A stretch of DNA of 10,026 bases from CAZHRJ01 sp964534765 (GTDB lineage: Bacteria; Lindowbacteria; 2-12-FULL-62-27). The first letter of the stretch is position 1. Each line of letters begins with the position of its first letter. Below the pieces are notes generated by a model. That model ran no database searches. It was given only the letters and a program-made list of their open reading frames with translations, and was not told the origin of the DNA. Location: assembly GCA_964534765.1 (NCBI GenBank), contig CAZHRJ010000108.1, positions 1 to 10,026 on the forward strand, given 5' to 3'. This document shows, one piece after another, positions 1-6,408 of the stretch. Position numbers and translations under genes: made by a program.

Positions 1-1415
1 CGGATGGCGGACCCGTCGCGGATTTTTTGGATCCCCGCGACCACAACGATCTCGTCCGGCGCCAGGCCGTCCAGGACCTGCACCTTGCCCGGAAACCTCA
101 GGCCGATCCGGATCGGCCGCAAGTGGACCGATTCGTTCTCAACCACGAACGCGAACGTCTGTCCGCCCTGGGGCACCACCGCCTCTTCCGGGATGGCCAG
201 GGCGTTTGGAAATTGTCCGATGACAATCTGGACGTTGGCGAAGAGACCGGGCTTGAGGCGCATGCCGGCATTGGGGATTCGCATTTTCATGAGAACCGTA
301 CGGGACGTCTCATCGACCGATGGGTCGATGTAAGAGATCACACCCCGAAACACCTCCTCCGGATACGGCGCCACCCGGACTTCCGCGCTCTGGCCGGTCC
401 GGATCCGGGACAGATACCGCTCCGGCACGCGAAAGGATGTTTTGACCGACGTAAGATCAATCAATTCGAAAATCAGCGCCCCCTTGTCGACAAAATCCCC
501 CACCGCGGCCCTGCGCCCGGCTAGAATACCGTCCATCGGAGCGGTCAGGATAAGGTCTCTCAGTTTTTCCTTCGCGAGGTTCACTTCAGCCAATGCCCGG
601 AGGACTTCCGGATGGCCATCGGCCGGGGCGGCGGTGTCGGCGGCGTCGCCGAGCGAGACGATCAGCGCCTGCTGCTGCGCCCTGGCCGCGTCAAGCGCCG
701 CCATTGCCTGCCGCACGCGCGGATGGCTGTCGGCCGCGGCCGCTTTTTGATCCGGGCCCGTGAGTTCCGCCAGAACCGCTGTGCGGTCGGCTTCGGCCTG
801 TTTAACCATCGTCACCGTTTTTTCCAGATCGTCCTGTGTTTTGAATTCCTTTTCGAAGAGCGCCCTCGTGCGTGACTCGTCCTGCCGGGCGCGTTCCAGC
901 GCCGCGTCGGCGCGTGTCAGCCGGGCCTGAAGTTCTCTGACGGTCTGCCGGGCCTGCTCGATCCCGGCGCGCGCTTCGGCGATTCGCGCCCGGGCGGCGG
1001 CGAGCTGTTCGCGCTGTTCCAGGATGGTCTGCCGGACGCTGCGGTGCTTGGCACCGGCGACTTCGACATCCTGTTGGAGTTTGCCGGCGTCGAGTTCGAC
1101 GAGGATATCGCCTTTTTTCACCGACTGGCCCTCGTCGAAGGCGAGCCGGGAAATTCGGCCGGCGATTTCGGGTTTGACGAGAACCTTTTCGTTGGCGTCG
1201 AGAGTCCCGACCGCCTCGACCGTTTCGACGAGTCTCTCCGTGCGGACCGGAGCGACGTCGACCGCCGCCGGCGCGGGCGCTGCCGGGGAGGACTTCGCCG
1301 TCGTGGATGGTTTGGACCCGCATCCGGTCGCGATGATTGACTCCGTCAATAAAAGCAATCCAAAGAGAAGCGGCGCCCCGCCTCTCCACCGATCCCGTTC
1401 TGCTTGTTGCATCAT
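1..1415 (-). CDS. RND/HlyD-family periplasmic adaptor subunit (membrane fusion protein), 3' end cut by window
   Basis: Periplasmic adaptor linking an inner-membrane pump to a TolC-type outer-membrane channel. Translating the minus strand from the ATG at 1415 gives 471 open codons to the window edge with no stop. Residues 16-31 form a hydrophobic stretch ending ATGC at Cys32, so a lipoprotein anchor is plausible, although Glu25 breaks the strict lipobox rule. A first barrel/lipoyl half follows (about 50-105: VEAVGTLDANEKV, IAGRISRL, DEGQSVKKGD), then a long Ala/Arg/Glu-rich helical hairpin (about 106-290), the second lipoyl half (LTAPMDGIL, VGDFVDKG, about 292-318), the beta-barrel (FRVPERYLS, DETSRTVLMKMRI, LKPGLFANV) and a membrane-proximal end (IPEEAVV, VLDGLAPDEIVVVAG, KIRDGSAI). 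Only a few C-terminal residues should be missing. The ATG overlaps the tolC stop (ATGA), with AAGGA six bases upstream; a second ATG follows directly. The hairpin holds a diverged internal repeat. Substrate is unknown. Family assignment is firm. Confidence 0.93.
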   Translation of the reverse strand, partial: MMQQAERDRWRGGAPLLFGLLLLTESIIATGCGSKPSTTAKSSPAAPAPAAVDVAPVRTERLVETVEAVGTLDANEKVLVKPEIAGRISRLAFDEGQSVKKGDILVELDAGKLQQDVEVAGAKHRSVRQTILEQREQLAAARARIAEARAGIEQARQTVRELQARLTRADAALERARQDESRTRALFEKEFKTQDDLEKTVTMVKQAEADRTAVLAELTGPDQKAAAADSHPRVRQAMAALDAARAQQQALIVSLGDAADTAAPADGHPEVLRALAEVNLAKEKLRDLILTAPMDGILAGRRAAVGDFVDKGALIFELIDLTSVKTSFRVPERYLSRIRTGQSAEVRVAPYPEEVFRGVISYIDPSVDETSRTVLMKMRIPNAGMRLKPGLFANVQIVIGQFPNALAIPEEAVVPQGGQTFAFVVENESVHLRPIRIGLRFPGKVQVLDGLAPDEIVVVAGIQKIRDGSAI

Positions 1416-2728
1416 TTCGTGTCCTTCCCTTCACCGAGTGTCCCGGTCGACAGTTCGAGTTTTTGTTGTGCCAGTAAGAGATCGGCCTCGACGGTCGACC
1501 GCTGGACTTCGGCCGCCACCAGGGTGGTTTGCGCGTCGGCCAGGTCCACCGCGGTGGAGAGGCCTTCCCCAAACTGCGCAAAGACCCGGTCATAATTTTC
1601 TCGAGCTGCCGCGATTTCCTTGTGGGTCGCCTCCCGGATGGTCGTGAAGGCGTCGATCTCCAGCAGGGATTCCCGAATGTCCCGCTCAATCTCGCGCGTC
1701 AGCTGCGACTGCTCAAGCACCGCCTGCCGGTGCCGGCGCCGCGCCTGCTCATACACGGCGTCCCGGCCCATGCCTTCGAAGAGGTCATACCCGACGCTCG
1801 CCTGTATCTGCCAGTTGTTCCGGTCGCGAAAGGAACTGACGTGCTGAGTCTGGGTGACCGATCCGTTCAGTTTGGCGCTGGGCATGTAGGCGGCCCTGGC
1901 GATCCGGATGTCCTCCTCCGCCAGCGCCACCTGCAATTCGGCGATCCGGTAATCCGGCCTGCGCCGCAGCGCTTTCTGAACCAGCATCGGCATCCCATCG
2001 CGAAGTCGCCGGGGAGACTCCGCGGCCGGCGAGACTTTGCCTTCGACGGGCCGGCCGAGAACGAAAGCAAGCCGCGCGCGGGCGATTTCGACATCCGTAT
2101 GGGCGCGGACCTGATCCCGCCGGGCGGCTGATACGGTCACTTCCGATCGAATGACTTCCGTCCGGATGGCCGTTCCCGCCGTGCGGCGAGCCTGAGCCAG
2201 CGCGAGTTGTCGTTCAGCCAGATCGAGCGCCTTGCGCACGATTTCGAGTTTTTCCTGCGCCCGGAGCATCGAAAAAAATTCGATGGCGGCCTCAAAACGG
2301 ACCGCAAGATGGACCAGCGCGACATTTTCATGTGAGATGGATTCCTCCAATTTGGCGCCGCGCAGTACCGCCCACTCTTTTCCGCCCCCGTAGAGCGGCT
2401 GCACGAGATCGATCCGGACATCGCGATTGTTTCGGAAAGAGACAAACCCGCCGCTGCCGGCCTGTTTGTTGCGGGACTGGGCAAGCGACGTGGACAGCGT
2501 CGGCAGGACCGCGGCGCGCGCGAGCCGGATATTCTGGAGCGCGATGGCGACAGCTTCCACCGAGACCTGCGTCCGTTCGTTATGATTCACCGCCAGACGA
2601 AATGCCTCCGGAAGCGTCAGGGCGGGCGGGTCCGGCGAGAGCGTCACCGTGAGGGCATATAGATATGGAGGGAAGGCGAGGATCATCAGCGCGACCGCGG
2701 CCGGCCCGGCTCCGCGCACGGCGATCAC
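1412..2728 (-). CDS. TolC-family outer-membrane efflux protein
   Basis: Outer-membrane channel component of a tripartite efflux system, 438 residues, a normal length for the family. The start is a GTG at 2728 that overlaps the TetR stop (GTGA), so translation is probably coupled. The N-terminus (residues 1-26) has one Arg followed by a hydrophobic run (PAAVALMILAF), consistent with a Sec signal peptide. A later in-frame ATG at codon 15 would cut into that peptide. Two OEP repeats are visible, at about 38-225 (LTLPEAFRLAVNHN, VLPTLSTSLAQS, QPLYGGGK) and 245-430 (KALRRRPDYRIAELQ, RAAYMPSAKLNGS, YDLFEGMGRDAVYEQ, FGEGLSTAVDLADAQ), with long helical segments between. The stop at 1412 overlaps the adaptor ATG by four bases. 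Position between a TetR regulator and an adaptor supports a drug, solvent or lipid export role; substrate cannot be read from sequence. Confidence 0.94.
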   Translation of the reverse strand: MIAVRGAGPAAVALMILAFPPYLYALTVTLSPDPPALTLPEAFRLAVNHNERTQVSVEAVAIALQNIRLARAAVLPTLSTSLAQSRNKQAGSGGFVSFRNNRDVRIDLVQPLYGGGKEWAVLRGAKLEESISHENVALVHLAVRFEAAIEFFSMLRAQEKLEIVRKALDLAERQLALAQARRTAGTAIRTEVIRSEVTVSAARRDQVRAHTDVEIARARLAFVLGRPVEGKVSPAAESPRRLRDGMPMLVQKALRRRPDYRIAELQVALAEEDIRIARAAYMPSAKLNGSVTQTQHVSSFRDRNNWQIQASVGYDLFEGMGRDAVYEQARRRHRQAVLEQSQLTREIERDIRESLLEIDAFTTIREATHKEIAAARENYDRVFAQFGEGLSTAVDLADAQTTLVAAEVQRSTVEADLLLAQQKLELSTGTLGEGKDTK

Positions 2729-3318
2729 GGCCGGGCCTTTCGTATTCCGTTCAGGAAAATGTCGACCAGAAAGGCCGCTTCCCGGTCGGGATGAATGGGT
2801 TCATCCATGAATCCGATTTTTTGCCGGAGCACGCCGAACACCATGTGATTGAATACTTCCGCCGCGTGGCGCCGGTGTTTTCCGCCCAGGAGAGCCGCGG
2901 TGCGGGCGTGGGTCTGCCGGACGACCGCCCCCATGGCCTGCCGGACCGCCGGGATGGAGAGGGCGCCTTCGCGGACGAAGATGCGAAACAGTTCCGGCCG
3001 CTCGGAGAAGAAGGAGAGGATTTCCCGTGCCAGCCACCTTAGATTCGTGTCGATGGGCTGATCCCCGCGCAAGCTGGGATCGATCCGGCGCTGGAGCGCG
3101 TCGGCGGTATGGAGGAGCACCGCCGTCAGGAGTTGTTCCTTGTTCCGGAAATGCCGGTAGATGGTGCCCTTGCCGATTCCCGCCTCCGCCCGGACGTCCT
3201 CGAGCGTCGACTGAAAGAATCCCCTTTTCGAAAACACGCGGCAAGCCGCCCGGAGGATCCGATCCGAATCCACAGGCGGCCGCCCGCGCGAAGCGTGTCG
3301 ATCCACGGCCACTGGCAT
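2725..3318 (-). CDS. TetR/AcrR-family transcriptional regulator, probable autorepressor of the efflux operon
   Basis: Dimeric DNA-binding repressor of 197 residues, typical TetR length. The N-terminal HTH is clear: DRILRAACRVFSKRGF (19-34), then TLEDVRAEAGIGKGTIYRHFRNKEQLL (38-64), with the family-typical GTIYRHF recognition helix. The C-terminal helical domain (about 80-195) is the ligand-binding and dimer part and is not diagnostic. The widest start is ATG at 3318, but GGAGG (3320-3324) lies only one base from it. The same Shine-Dalgarno sits seven bases from a GTG at 3312 (codon 3), so translation may truly begin there; the difference is two residues. The gene is first in the tetR-tolC-adaptor operon, and a palindrome matching TetR operator form covers its likely transcription start. 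Autorepression released by an efflux substrate is the inferred logic. Confidence 0.93.
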   Translation of the reverse strand: MPVAVDRHASRGRPPVDSDRILRAACRVFSKRGFFQSTLEDVRAEAGIGKGTIYRHFRNKEQLLTAVLLHTADALQRRIDPSLRGDQPIDTNLRWLAREILSFFSERPELFRIFVREGALSIPAVRQAMGAVVRQTHARTAALLGGKHRRHAAEVFNHMVFGVLRQKIGFMDEPIHPDREAAFLVDIFLNGIRKARP

Positions 3319-3319
3319 C

Positions 3320-3324
3320 CCTCC
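3320..3324 (-). promoter_or_regulatory. Shine-Dalgarno GGAGG for the TetR regulator, start-deciding
   Basis: GGAGG on the minus strand lies one base before the ATG at 3318 but seven bases before the in-frame GTG at 3312. The second spacing is close to ideal, which favours the GTG as the working start. Confidence 0.6.
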
Positions 3325-3335
3325 AAAGATTATTT

Positions 3336-3353
3336 ACTGACTGACCAGTCAGT
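3336..3353 (-). promoter_or_regulatory. TetR-type operator palindrome in the efflux promoter
   Basis: Perfect 8-bp inverted repeat ACTGACTG / CAGTCAGT around a 2-bp centre (18 bp in all). This is the form and size of operators bound by TetR/AcrR-family dimers. It lies 17 bases upstream of the tetR ATG and begins eight bases past the -10 hexamer of the tetR promoter, so a bound dimer would cover the transcription start and block RNA polymerase. It is more than 65 bp upstream of the divergent promoter, so direct control of the PEBP gene is less likely. Binding by the adjacent regulator is inferred from position. Confidence 0.82.
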
Positions 3354-3361
3354 CCGAAATA

Positions 3362-3390
3362 AGGATACGCCCTGGTTCCGTGGATGTCAA
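3362..3390 (-). promoter_or_regulatory. Sigma70-like promoter of the tetR-tolC-adaptor operon
   Basis: On the minus strand a consensus -35 TTGACA (3385-3390) is separated by exactly 17 bases from a -10 TATCCT (3362-3367). Transcription should begin near 3355-3350, inside or at the edge of the palindromic operator, leaving a leader of about 30-35 bases that holds the Shine-Dalgarno. Confidence 0.75.
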
Positions 3391-3421
3391 GCGCTACGCC
3401 GCCCGACGAGAAGGTCGCCTG

Positions 3422-3450
3422 TTGACGCCGGCCGACGGCGGGGCTATACT
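3422..3450 (+). promoter_or_regulatory. Sigma70-like promoter of the PEBP gene, probably giving a leaderless transcript
   Basis: TTGACG (3422-3427), a 17-base spacer and TATACT (3445-3450). The ATG at 3459 lies eight bases after the -10, so the predicted start site falls at or next to the first base of the ORF. It points away from the tetR promoter; the two -35 hexamers are 31 bases apart. If the upstream ATG is not used, the same promoter gives a leader of about 125 bases before the ATG at 3582. Confidence 0.6.
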
Positions 3451-3458
3451 GCCGTCCG

Positions 3459-4058
3459 ATGAGTAACACGAGTTCGAGCGGGGCATCTCTTTGCATTCTG
3501 GCGGCGGCGATGTGGGGATTTTGGCCGGCCGGCGCGGACGCGGCGGCGTTCAAGATCATTCGAAAAAAGGGAGGCGCACCAATGGCGATGACCCTCACGA
3601 GCGCGGCCTTCGCGAACAACGATACGATTCCGTCCCAGTATACCTGTGACGGTAAAGACATCTCGCCGCCGCTGGCCTGGTCTGGCGCGCCGGCGGGGAC
3701 GAAGAGTTTTGCGCTGATTCATGACGATCCGGACGCGCCTCCGGGGACGTGGGTACACTGGATCATTTTCAATATTCCTTCGGACTCCACCAGCCTCCCG
3801 GAAAATCTTCCCAAGACGGCGGGCCTGCCCTCCGGCGCCCGGCAGGGCCAGGTCTGGGGCGTGGATTCTTTCAGCCGCGTCGGTTACTGGGGTCCCTGCC
3901 CGCCGTCCGGTACCAACCGGTATTTTTTCAAACTCTACGCGCTGGATCTTCTCCTCGACCTCCCCGCAAAATCGACCAAACCGCAACTCGAAGCGGCCAT
4001 GAAAGGCCACATTCTGGCCGAGTCCCAGCTGATCGGACTCTATTTTCGCGGCAAGTAG
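3459..4058 (+). CDS. PEBP / YbhB-YbcL (Raf kinase inhibitor-like) family protein
   Basis: Member of the phosphatidylethanolamine-binding protein fold family; the bacterial members have no settled biochemical role. The core is clear from residue 42: TLTSAAFANNDTIPSQYTCDGKDISPPLAWSG is split over 45-76, then DDPDAP (89-94), TWVHWIIFNIP (97-107), GYWGPCPPSG (142-151), RYFFKLYALD (154-163) and GHILAESQLIGLY (183-195). The DPDAP and GPCPPSG motifs form the anion-binding pocket in known structures. From ATG 3459 the protein has 199 residues, with a hydrophobic stretch and small-residue end (LCILAAAMWGFWPAGADAAA) resembling a signal peptide but with no basic residue before it. From ATG 3582 (codon 42) it is 158 residues, the usual cytoplasmic size, with GGGAGG seven bases upstream. 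Both may be used. It is a single-gene unit between the two operons. Family certain, start open. Confidence 0.9.
   Translation: MSNTSSSGASLCILAAAMWGFWPAGADAAAFKIIRKKGGAPMAMTLTSAAFANNDTIPSQYTCDGKDISPPLAWSGAPAGTKSFALIHDDPDAPPGTWVHWIIFNIPSDSTSLPENLPKTAGLPSGARQGQVWGVDSFSRVGYWGPCPPSGTNRYFFKLYALDLLLDLPAKSTKPQLEAAMKGHILAESQLIGLYFRGK
3569..3574 (+). promoter_or_regulatory. Strong internal Shine-Dalgarno in the PEBP gene
   Basis: GGGAGG, preceded by an A-rich run, sits seven bases before the ATG at 3582. That ATG is codon 42 of the long frame and opens exactly at the conserved PEBP core (MAMTLTSAAF). The upstream ATG at 3459 has no Shine-Dalgarno. This makes the internal ATG the best ribosome-binding candidate for this gene. 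Confidence 0.55.
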
Positions 4059-4077
4059 CGCCGCGCCCCACCTCACC

Positions 4078-4117
4078 GCCGCTCGACGATCCTCGCGGTC
4101 GATTGACTTCGAGCGGC
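4078..4117. repeat. 9-bp perfect inverted repeat upstream of the cysteine desulfurase operon
   Basis: GCCGCTCGA (4078-4086) and its exact reverse complement TCGAGCGGC (4109-4117) flank a 22-base centre. The right arm begins directly after the proposed -35 hexamer (4103-4108). There is no T-tract after the right arm, so it is a poor intrinsic terminator for the PEBP gene. It could be an operator or a weak RNA hairpin. It occupies about half of the 83-base gap between genes. Confidence 0.45.
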
Positions 4118-4130
4118 ATCCAGTCATACT
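4103..4130 (+). promoter_or_regulatory. Probable sigma70-like promoter of the desulfurase-mnmA-tusA-glycosyl operon
   Basis: TTGACT (4103-4108), 16 bases, CATACT (4125-4130). The ATG at 4142 is 11 bases past the -10, so the leader would be only about 4-5 bases, effectively leaderless; no Shine-Dalgarno is visible before the ATG. Hexamers are good but the spacer is one base short of ideal. Confidence 0.5.
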
Positions 4131-4141
4131 CTCTACTGTTT

Positions 4142-5365
4142 ATGGACAGGCCAATTTTGTATCTGGATCACAACGCCACGACCGCCGTCGCGCCGGAAGT
4201 TCGCGATGCGATGTGGCCGTATCTGGGCGATGAAGGATTCAATCCCTCCTCGCCGTACCGGCCGGCGCAGAAAGTCCGTGCGGCGGTGGATCGGGCGCGC
4301 GGTCAGGTCGCGCAGCTTCTCGGCTGCGATCCGGAGGAACTGACGTTCACGTCCGGCGCGACGGAGTCGTGCAACACCGTCATCCTGGGCGCGGCCCGAT
4401 CAGCCGGCGGCTCGACCGGCGCTCATCTCGTCACGGTCGCGACCGAACATCACGCGGTGTTGAACGCGTGCAAGGCGGCCCAGTCTTTCGGATCGGCGCT
4501 GTCGATCCTGCCGGTTGACCGTCAGGGCCGCATTTCTCCGGACGCGATCCGATCGGCATTTCGGCCGGAGACGCGACTGGTATCGGTGATGCTGGCGAAC
4601 AATGAGACGGGCGTCATCCTGGATGTGGCCGCCATTGGCCGCATGTGCCGGGAGCGTGGGGTGTTGTTTCACTGTGACGCCACCGCCGCTATCGGAAAGT
4701 TGCCGGTGCATCCGCACAAGTATTTTTGCGATTTTCTGTCTCTTTCCGGCCACAAGTTTCATGGACCCAAAGGCGTCGGGGTGTTGTTTGCGCGTGCGGG
4801 AGTCAAAGTCGTCCCGCTCCAGTTCGGCGGCGAGCAGGAGGATGGCCGCCGCCCGGGTACGGAAAATGTTCCCGGCATCGTGGGACTTGGAGCGGCTGCG
4901 GATATTGCCCGGCGGTCGATTGACACGGGTGTGCCGCGTTCGATCGAGCGCCTCCGCGATCTTCTCCGGCGCGCGATTTGCGCGCAGCTTCCGTCGGTCG
5001 AGTTTCTGACGGATCTTCCGGTAGCCGGCGGTTTGCCGGGACTGTGCAACACGCTGTCCATCCGCGTTCCAGGAGTGCGGAATGACGAGCTGGTGGTTTG
5101 CCTGGACCGGGAGGGGATTTGCCTCTCGACCGGATCGGCCTGCGCGACCGGCGCGTCGTTGCCGTCTCATGTCATCCGCGCGATGGGCCATAGCGACGAG
5201 GAGGCCCGGGAGGTAGTCCGGGTGTCGATCGGAGAGGAATTTATCGAGTCGGACATCGATCGGTTCGTGCCGGTGTTTGGCCGCGCGGCCAGGCAGCTTG
5301 CCGGCGGCGCGTATTTGCGGGAGCGCGTTGTTGTTCCGGCGGACGGAGCGTTGAGCGAGGCATGA
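4142..5365 (+). CDS. Cysteine desulfurase, NifS/IscS class (aminotransferase class V fold)
   Basis: PLP enzyme that removes sulfur from L-cysteine to form alanine and an enzyme persulfide. The 407-residue product (IscS has 404) starts at ATG 4142, giving MDRPILYLDHNATT, the usual class I N-terminus. Visible landmarks: SGATESCN (71-78), PLP-stacking His103 in TEHHAVL, LANNETG (151-157), Asp179 in HCDATAAIGK, Schiff-base Lys205 in SGHKFHGPKG, RRPGTENVPGIVG (236-248) and catalytic loop Cys334 in STGSACATGASLPSHV. RRPGTENVPGIVGLG is closest to NifS-type enzymes. Oddity: the Gln that normally follows two residues after the PLP Asp (IscS Q183) is Ala182. The stop overlaps the mnmA ATG (ATGA), so sulfur delivery to MnmA is the likely role, as with the yrvO-mnmA pair of Bacillus. 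No IscU, SufU or nif genes lie nearby. The frame is open far upstream, but that stretch overlaps PEBP and is not part of the protein. Confidence 0.95.
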   Translation: MDRPILYLDHNATTAVAPEVRDAMWPYLGDEGFNPSSPYRPAQKVRAAVDRARGQVAQLLGCDPEELTFTSGATESCNTVILGAARSAGGSTGAHLVTVATEHHAVLNACKAAQSFGSALSILPVDRQGRISPDAIRSAFRPETRLVSVMLANNETGVILDVAAIGRMCRERGVLFHCDATAAIGKLPVHPHKYFCDFLSLSGHKFHGPKGVGVLFARAGVKVVPLQFGGEQEDGRRPGTENVPGIVGLGAAADIARRSIDTGVPRSIERLRDLLRRAICAQLPSVEFLTDLPVAGGLPGLCNTLSIRVPGVRNDELVVCLDREGICLSTGSACATGASLPSHVIRAMGHSDEEAREVVRVSIGEEFIESDIDRFVPVFGRAARQLAGGAYLRERVVVPADGALSEA

Positions 5366-6408
5366 AAATCTTGTTGGGACTTTCGGGCGGTGTGGACAGT
5401 TCCGTGGCGGCGGCGTTGCTGTGCGAAGCCGGCCACGACGTGACGGCATTTACGCTGCTGTTGGGCCACGCCGATTTGGACGGCGTGCACCGGTGCTGCC
5501 GTCCCTCGGACGTTCGGGATGCGCGGGCGGTGGCGGATCGGCTGGGCATCGCCCACTACATCTGGGATTACAAGGATCTTTTCAACGAGCAGGTGCTGCG
5601 TCCCTTTCTTGCCGGTTACGCGGCCGGCCTCACGCCCAATCCCTGCGGGATGTGCAACCGGTCTGTGCGGTTCGGCGAGGTGCTGTCGCGCGCCCTGCGA
5701 CTGGGCTACGACGCGCTGTCGACCGGCCATTACGCGCGCGTGGCGGGTGGAGGTCTTTACCGAGGCGTGGACACGCGCAAGGATCAGTCCTATTTTTTAT
5801 CGAGAATCCGCGCCGAGTCCATTCAACATCTTATTTTTCCTCTCGCCCATCTGACGAAACAGCGAGTGCGGCAGATTGCCGCGGACATGAAACTGCCAAC
5901 TTTTGAGAAACCGGAAAGCCAGGAGATTTGTTTCGTGAGCGGCCGCACCGCCGATTATTTGTCGTCGCAGCTTGGCGACCGGCCGGGTGATATTGTGGAC
6001 TCCACCGGCCGGGTTCTGGGCAGGCACAGCGGCGTTCACCGGTTCACGCTGGGCCAGCGGCGCGGGATCGGCGTGTCCGGACCGGAGCCTCTGTACGTCA
6101 CCGGCATTGACGCCTCCGGCGGCCGGGTCACCGTGGGTTCCCGGGCAGAGGCGTTCCGCCATCGTGTCCGTGTGATCGAATGCAATTTTCTGCTGCCTCC
6201 AGATTCGCTATCGGAGGCATCCGGCCCTCGGGCCATCACGGCGCAGTTTCGGTATCAGGCCACGCCGATCTCGGTTGGCGTTGCGGTATCGGATTTGGGT
6301 GAGATCGATCTTCGTCTGTCCGATCCGGCCTTTGCGCCCGCGCCGGGACAGATCGCGGCGCTGTACGACGGCGACCGGGTAGTCGCCTCCGGTCTCATCG
6401 CGGCGTGA
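5362..6408 (+). CDS. mnmA: tRNA-uridine 2-sulfurtransferase MnmA
   Basis: Cytoplasmic enzyme that adenylates C2 of U34 in tRNA-Lys, -Glu and -Gln and replaces oxygen with sulfur. The 348-residue product has the PP-loop SGGVDSS (8-14), CCRPSDVRDARAVADRLGI (45-63), NPCGMCNRSVRFG (93-105) holding the conserved Cys98, STGHYAR (120-126), DQSYFL (141-146) and PESQEICFV (184-192) with the second conserved Cys190. The C-terminal barrel part (FTLGQRRGIG, LYVTGID, AQFRYQ, PGQIAALYDGDRVVASGLI) is complete. Length is slightly under the roughly 365-370 of E. coli MnmA. Cys95 makes a CxxC with Cys98, which together with Cys190 could hold an iron-sulfur cluster, a form proposed for some MnmA enzymes. ATG 5362 overlaps the desulfurase stop, and its stop overlaps the next GTG, so all three sulfur genes look translationally coupled. 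Confidence 0.96.
   Translation: MKILLGLSGGVDSSVAAALLCEAGHDVTAFTLLLGHADLDGVHRCCRPSDVRDARAVADRLGIAHYIWDYKDLFNEQVLRPFLAGYAAGLTPNPCGMCNRSVRFGEVLSRALRLGYDALSTGHYARVAGGGLYRGVDTRKDQSYFLSRIRAESIQHLIFPLAHLTKQRVRQIAADMKLPTFEKPESQEICFVSGRTADYLSSQLGDRPGDIVDSTGRVLGRHSGVHRFTLGQRRGIGVSGPEPLYVTGIDASGGRVTVGSRAEAFRHRVRVIECNFLLPPDSLSEASGPRAITAQFRYQATPISVGVAVSDLGEIDLRLSDPAFAPAPGQIAALYDGDRVVASGLIAA

Noticed and set aside
802..1689. Long minus-strand open frame of 295 codons overlapping the tolC/adaptor junction
   Set aside because: Arg/Gly/Pro-rich out-of-frame reading of the adaptor and tolC genes, with no domain; the adaptor frame here has clear family motifs through the whole stretch.
3336..3353. The TetR palindrome as operator for the PEBP gene too
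   Set aside because: It is more than 65 bp upstream of the PEBP -35 and directly on the tetR start site, so only the minus-strand operon is a natural target.
2801..3661. Minus-strand open frame of 286 codons spanning tetR, its promoter and the PEBP start
   Set aside because: It crosses the operator and divergent promoters and is a frame-shifted reading of tetR with no domain.
3749..4141. Upstream extension of the desulfurase frame into the PEBP gene
   Set aside because: The extension reads as out-of-frame PEBP sequence; the family N-terminus starts at MDRPILYLDHNATT from ATG 4142.
4059..4141. Intrinsic terminator after the PEBP gene
   Set aside because: The inverted repeat has a 22-base centre and no T-run after the right arm, so it does not fit a rho-independent terminator.
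4400..5449. Minus-strand open frame of 349 codons opposite the cysteine desulfurase
   Set aside because: Typical antisense shadow of a GC-rich gene; Arg/His/Pro-rich, no motif, while the plus-strand frame has every catalytic residue of the desulfurase.
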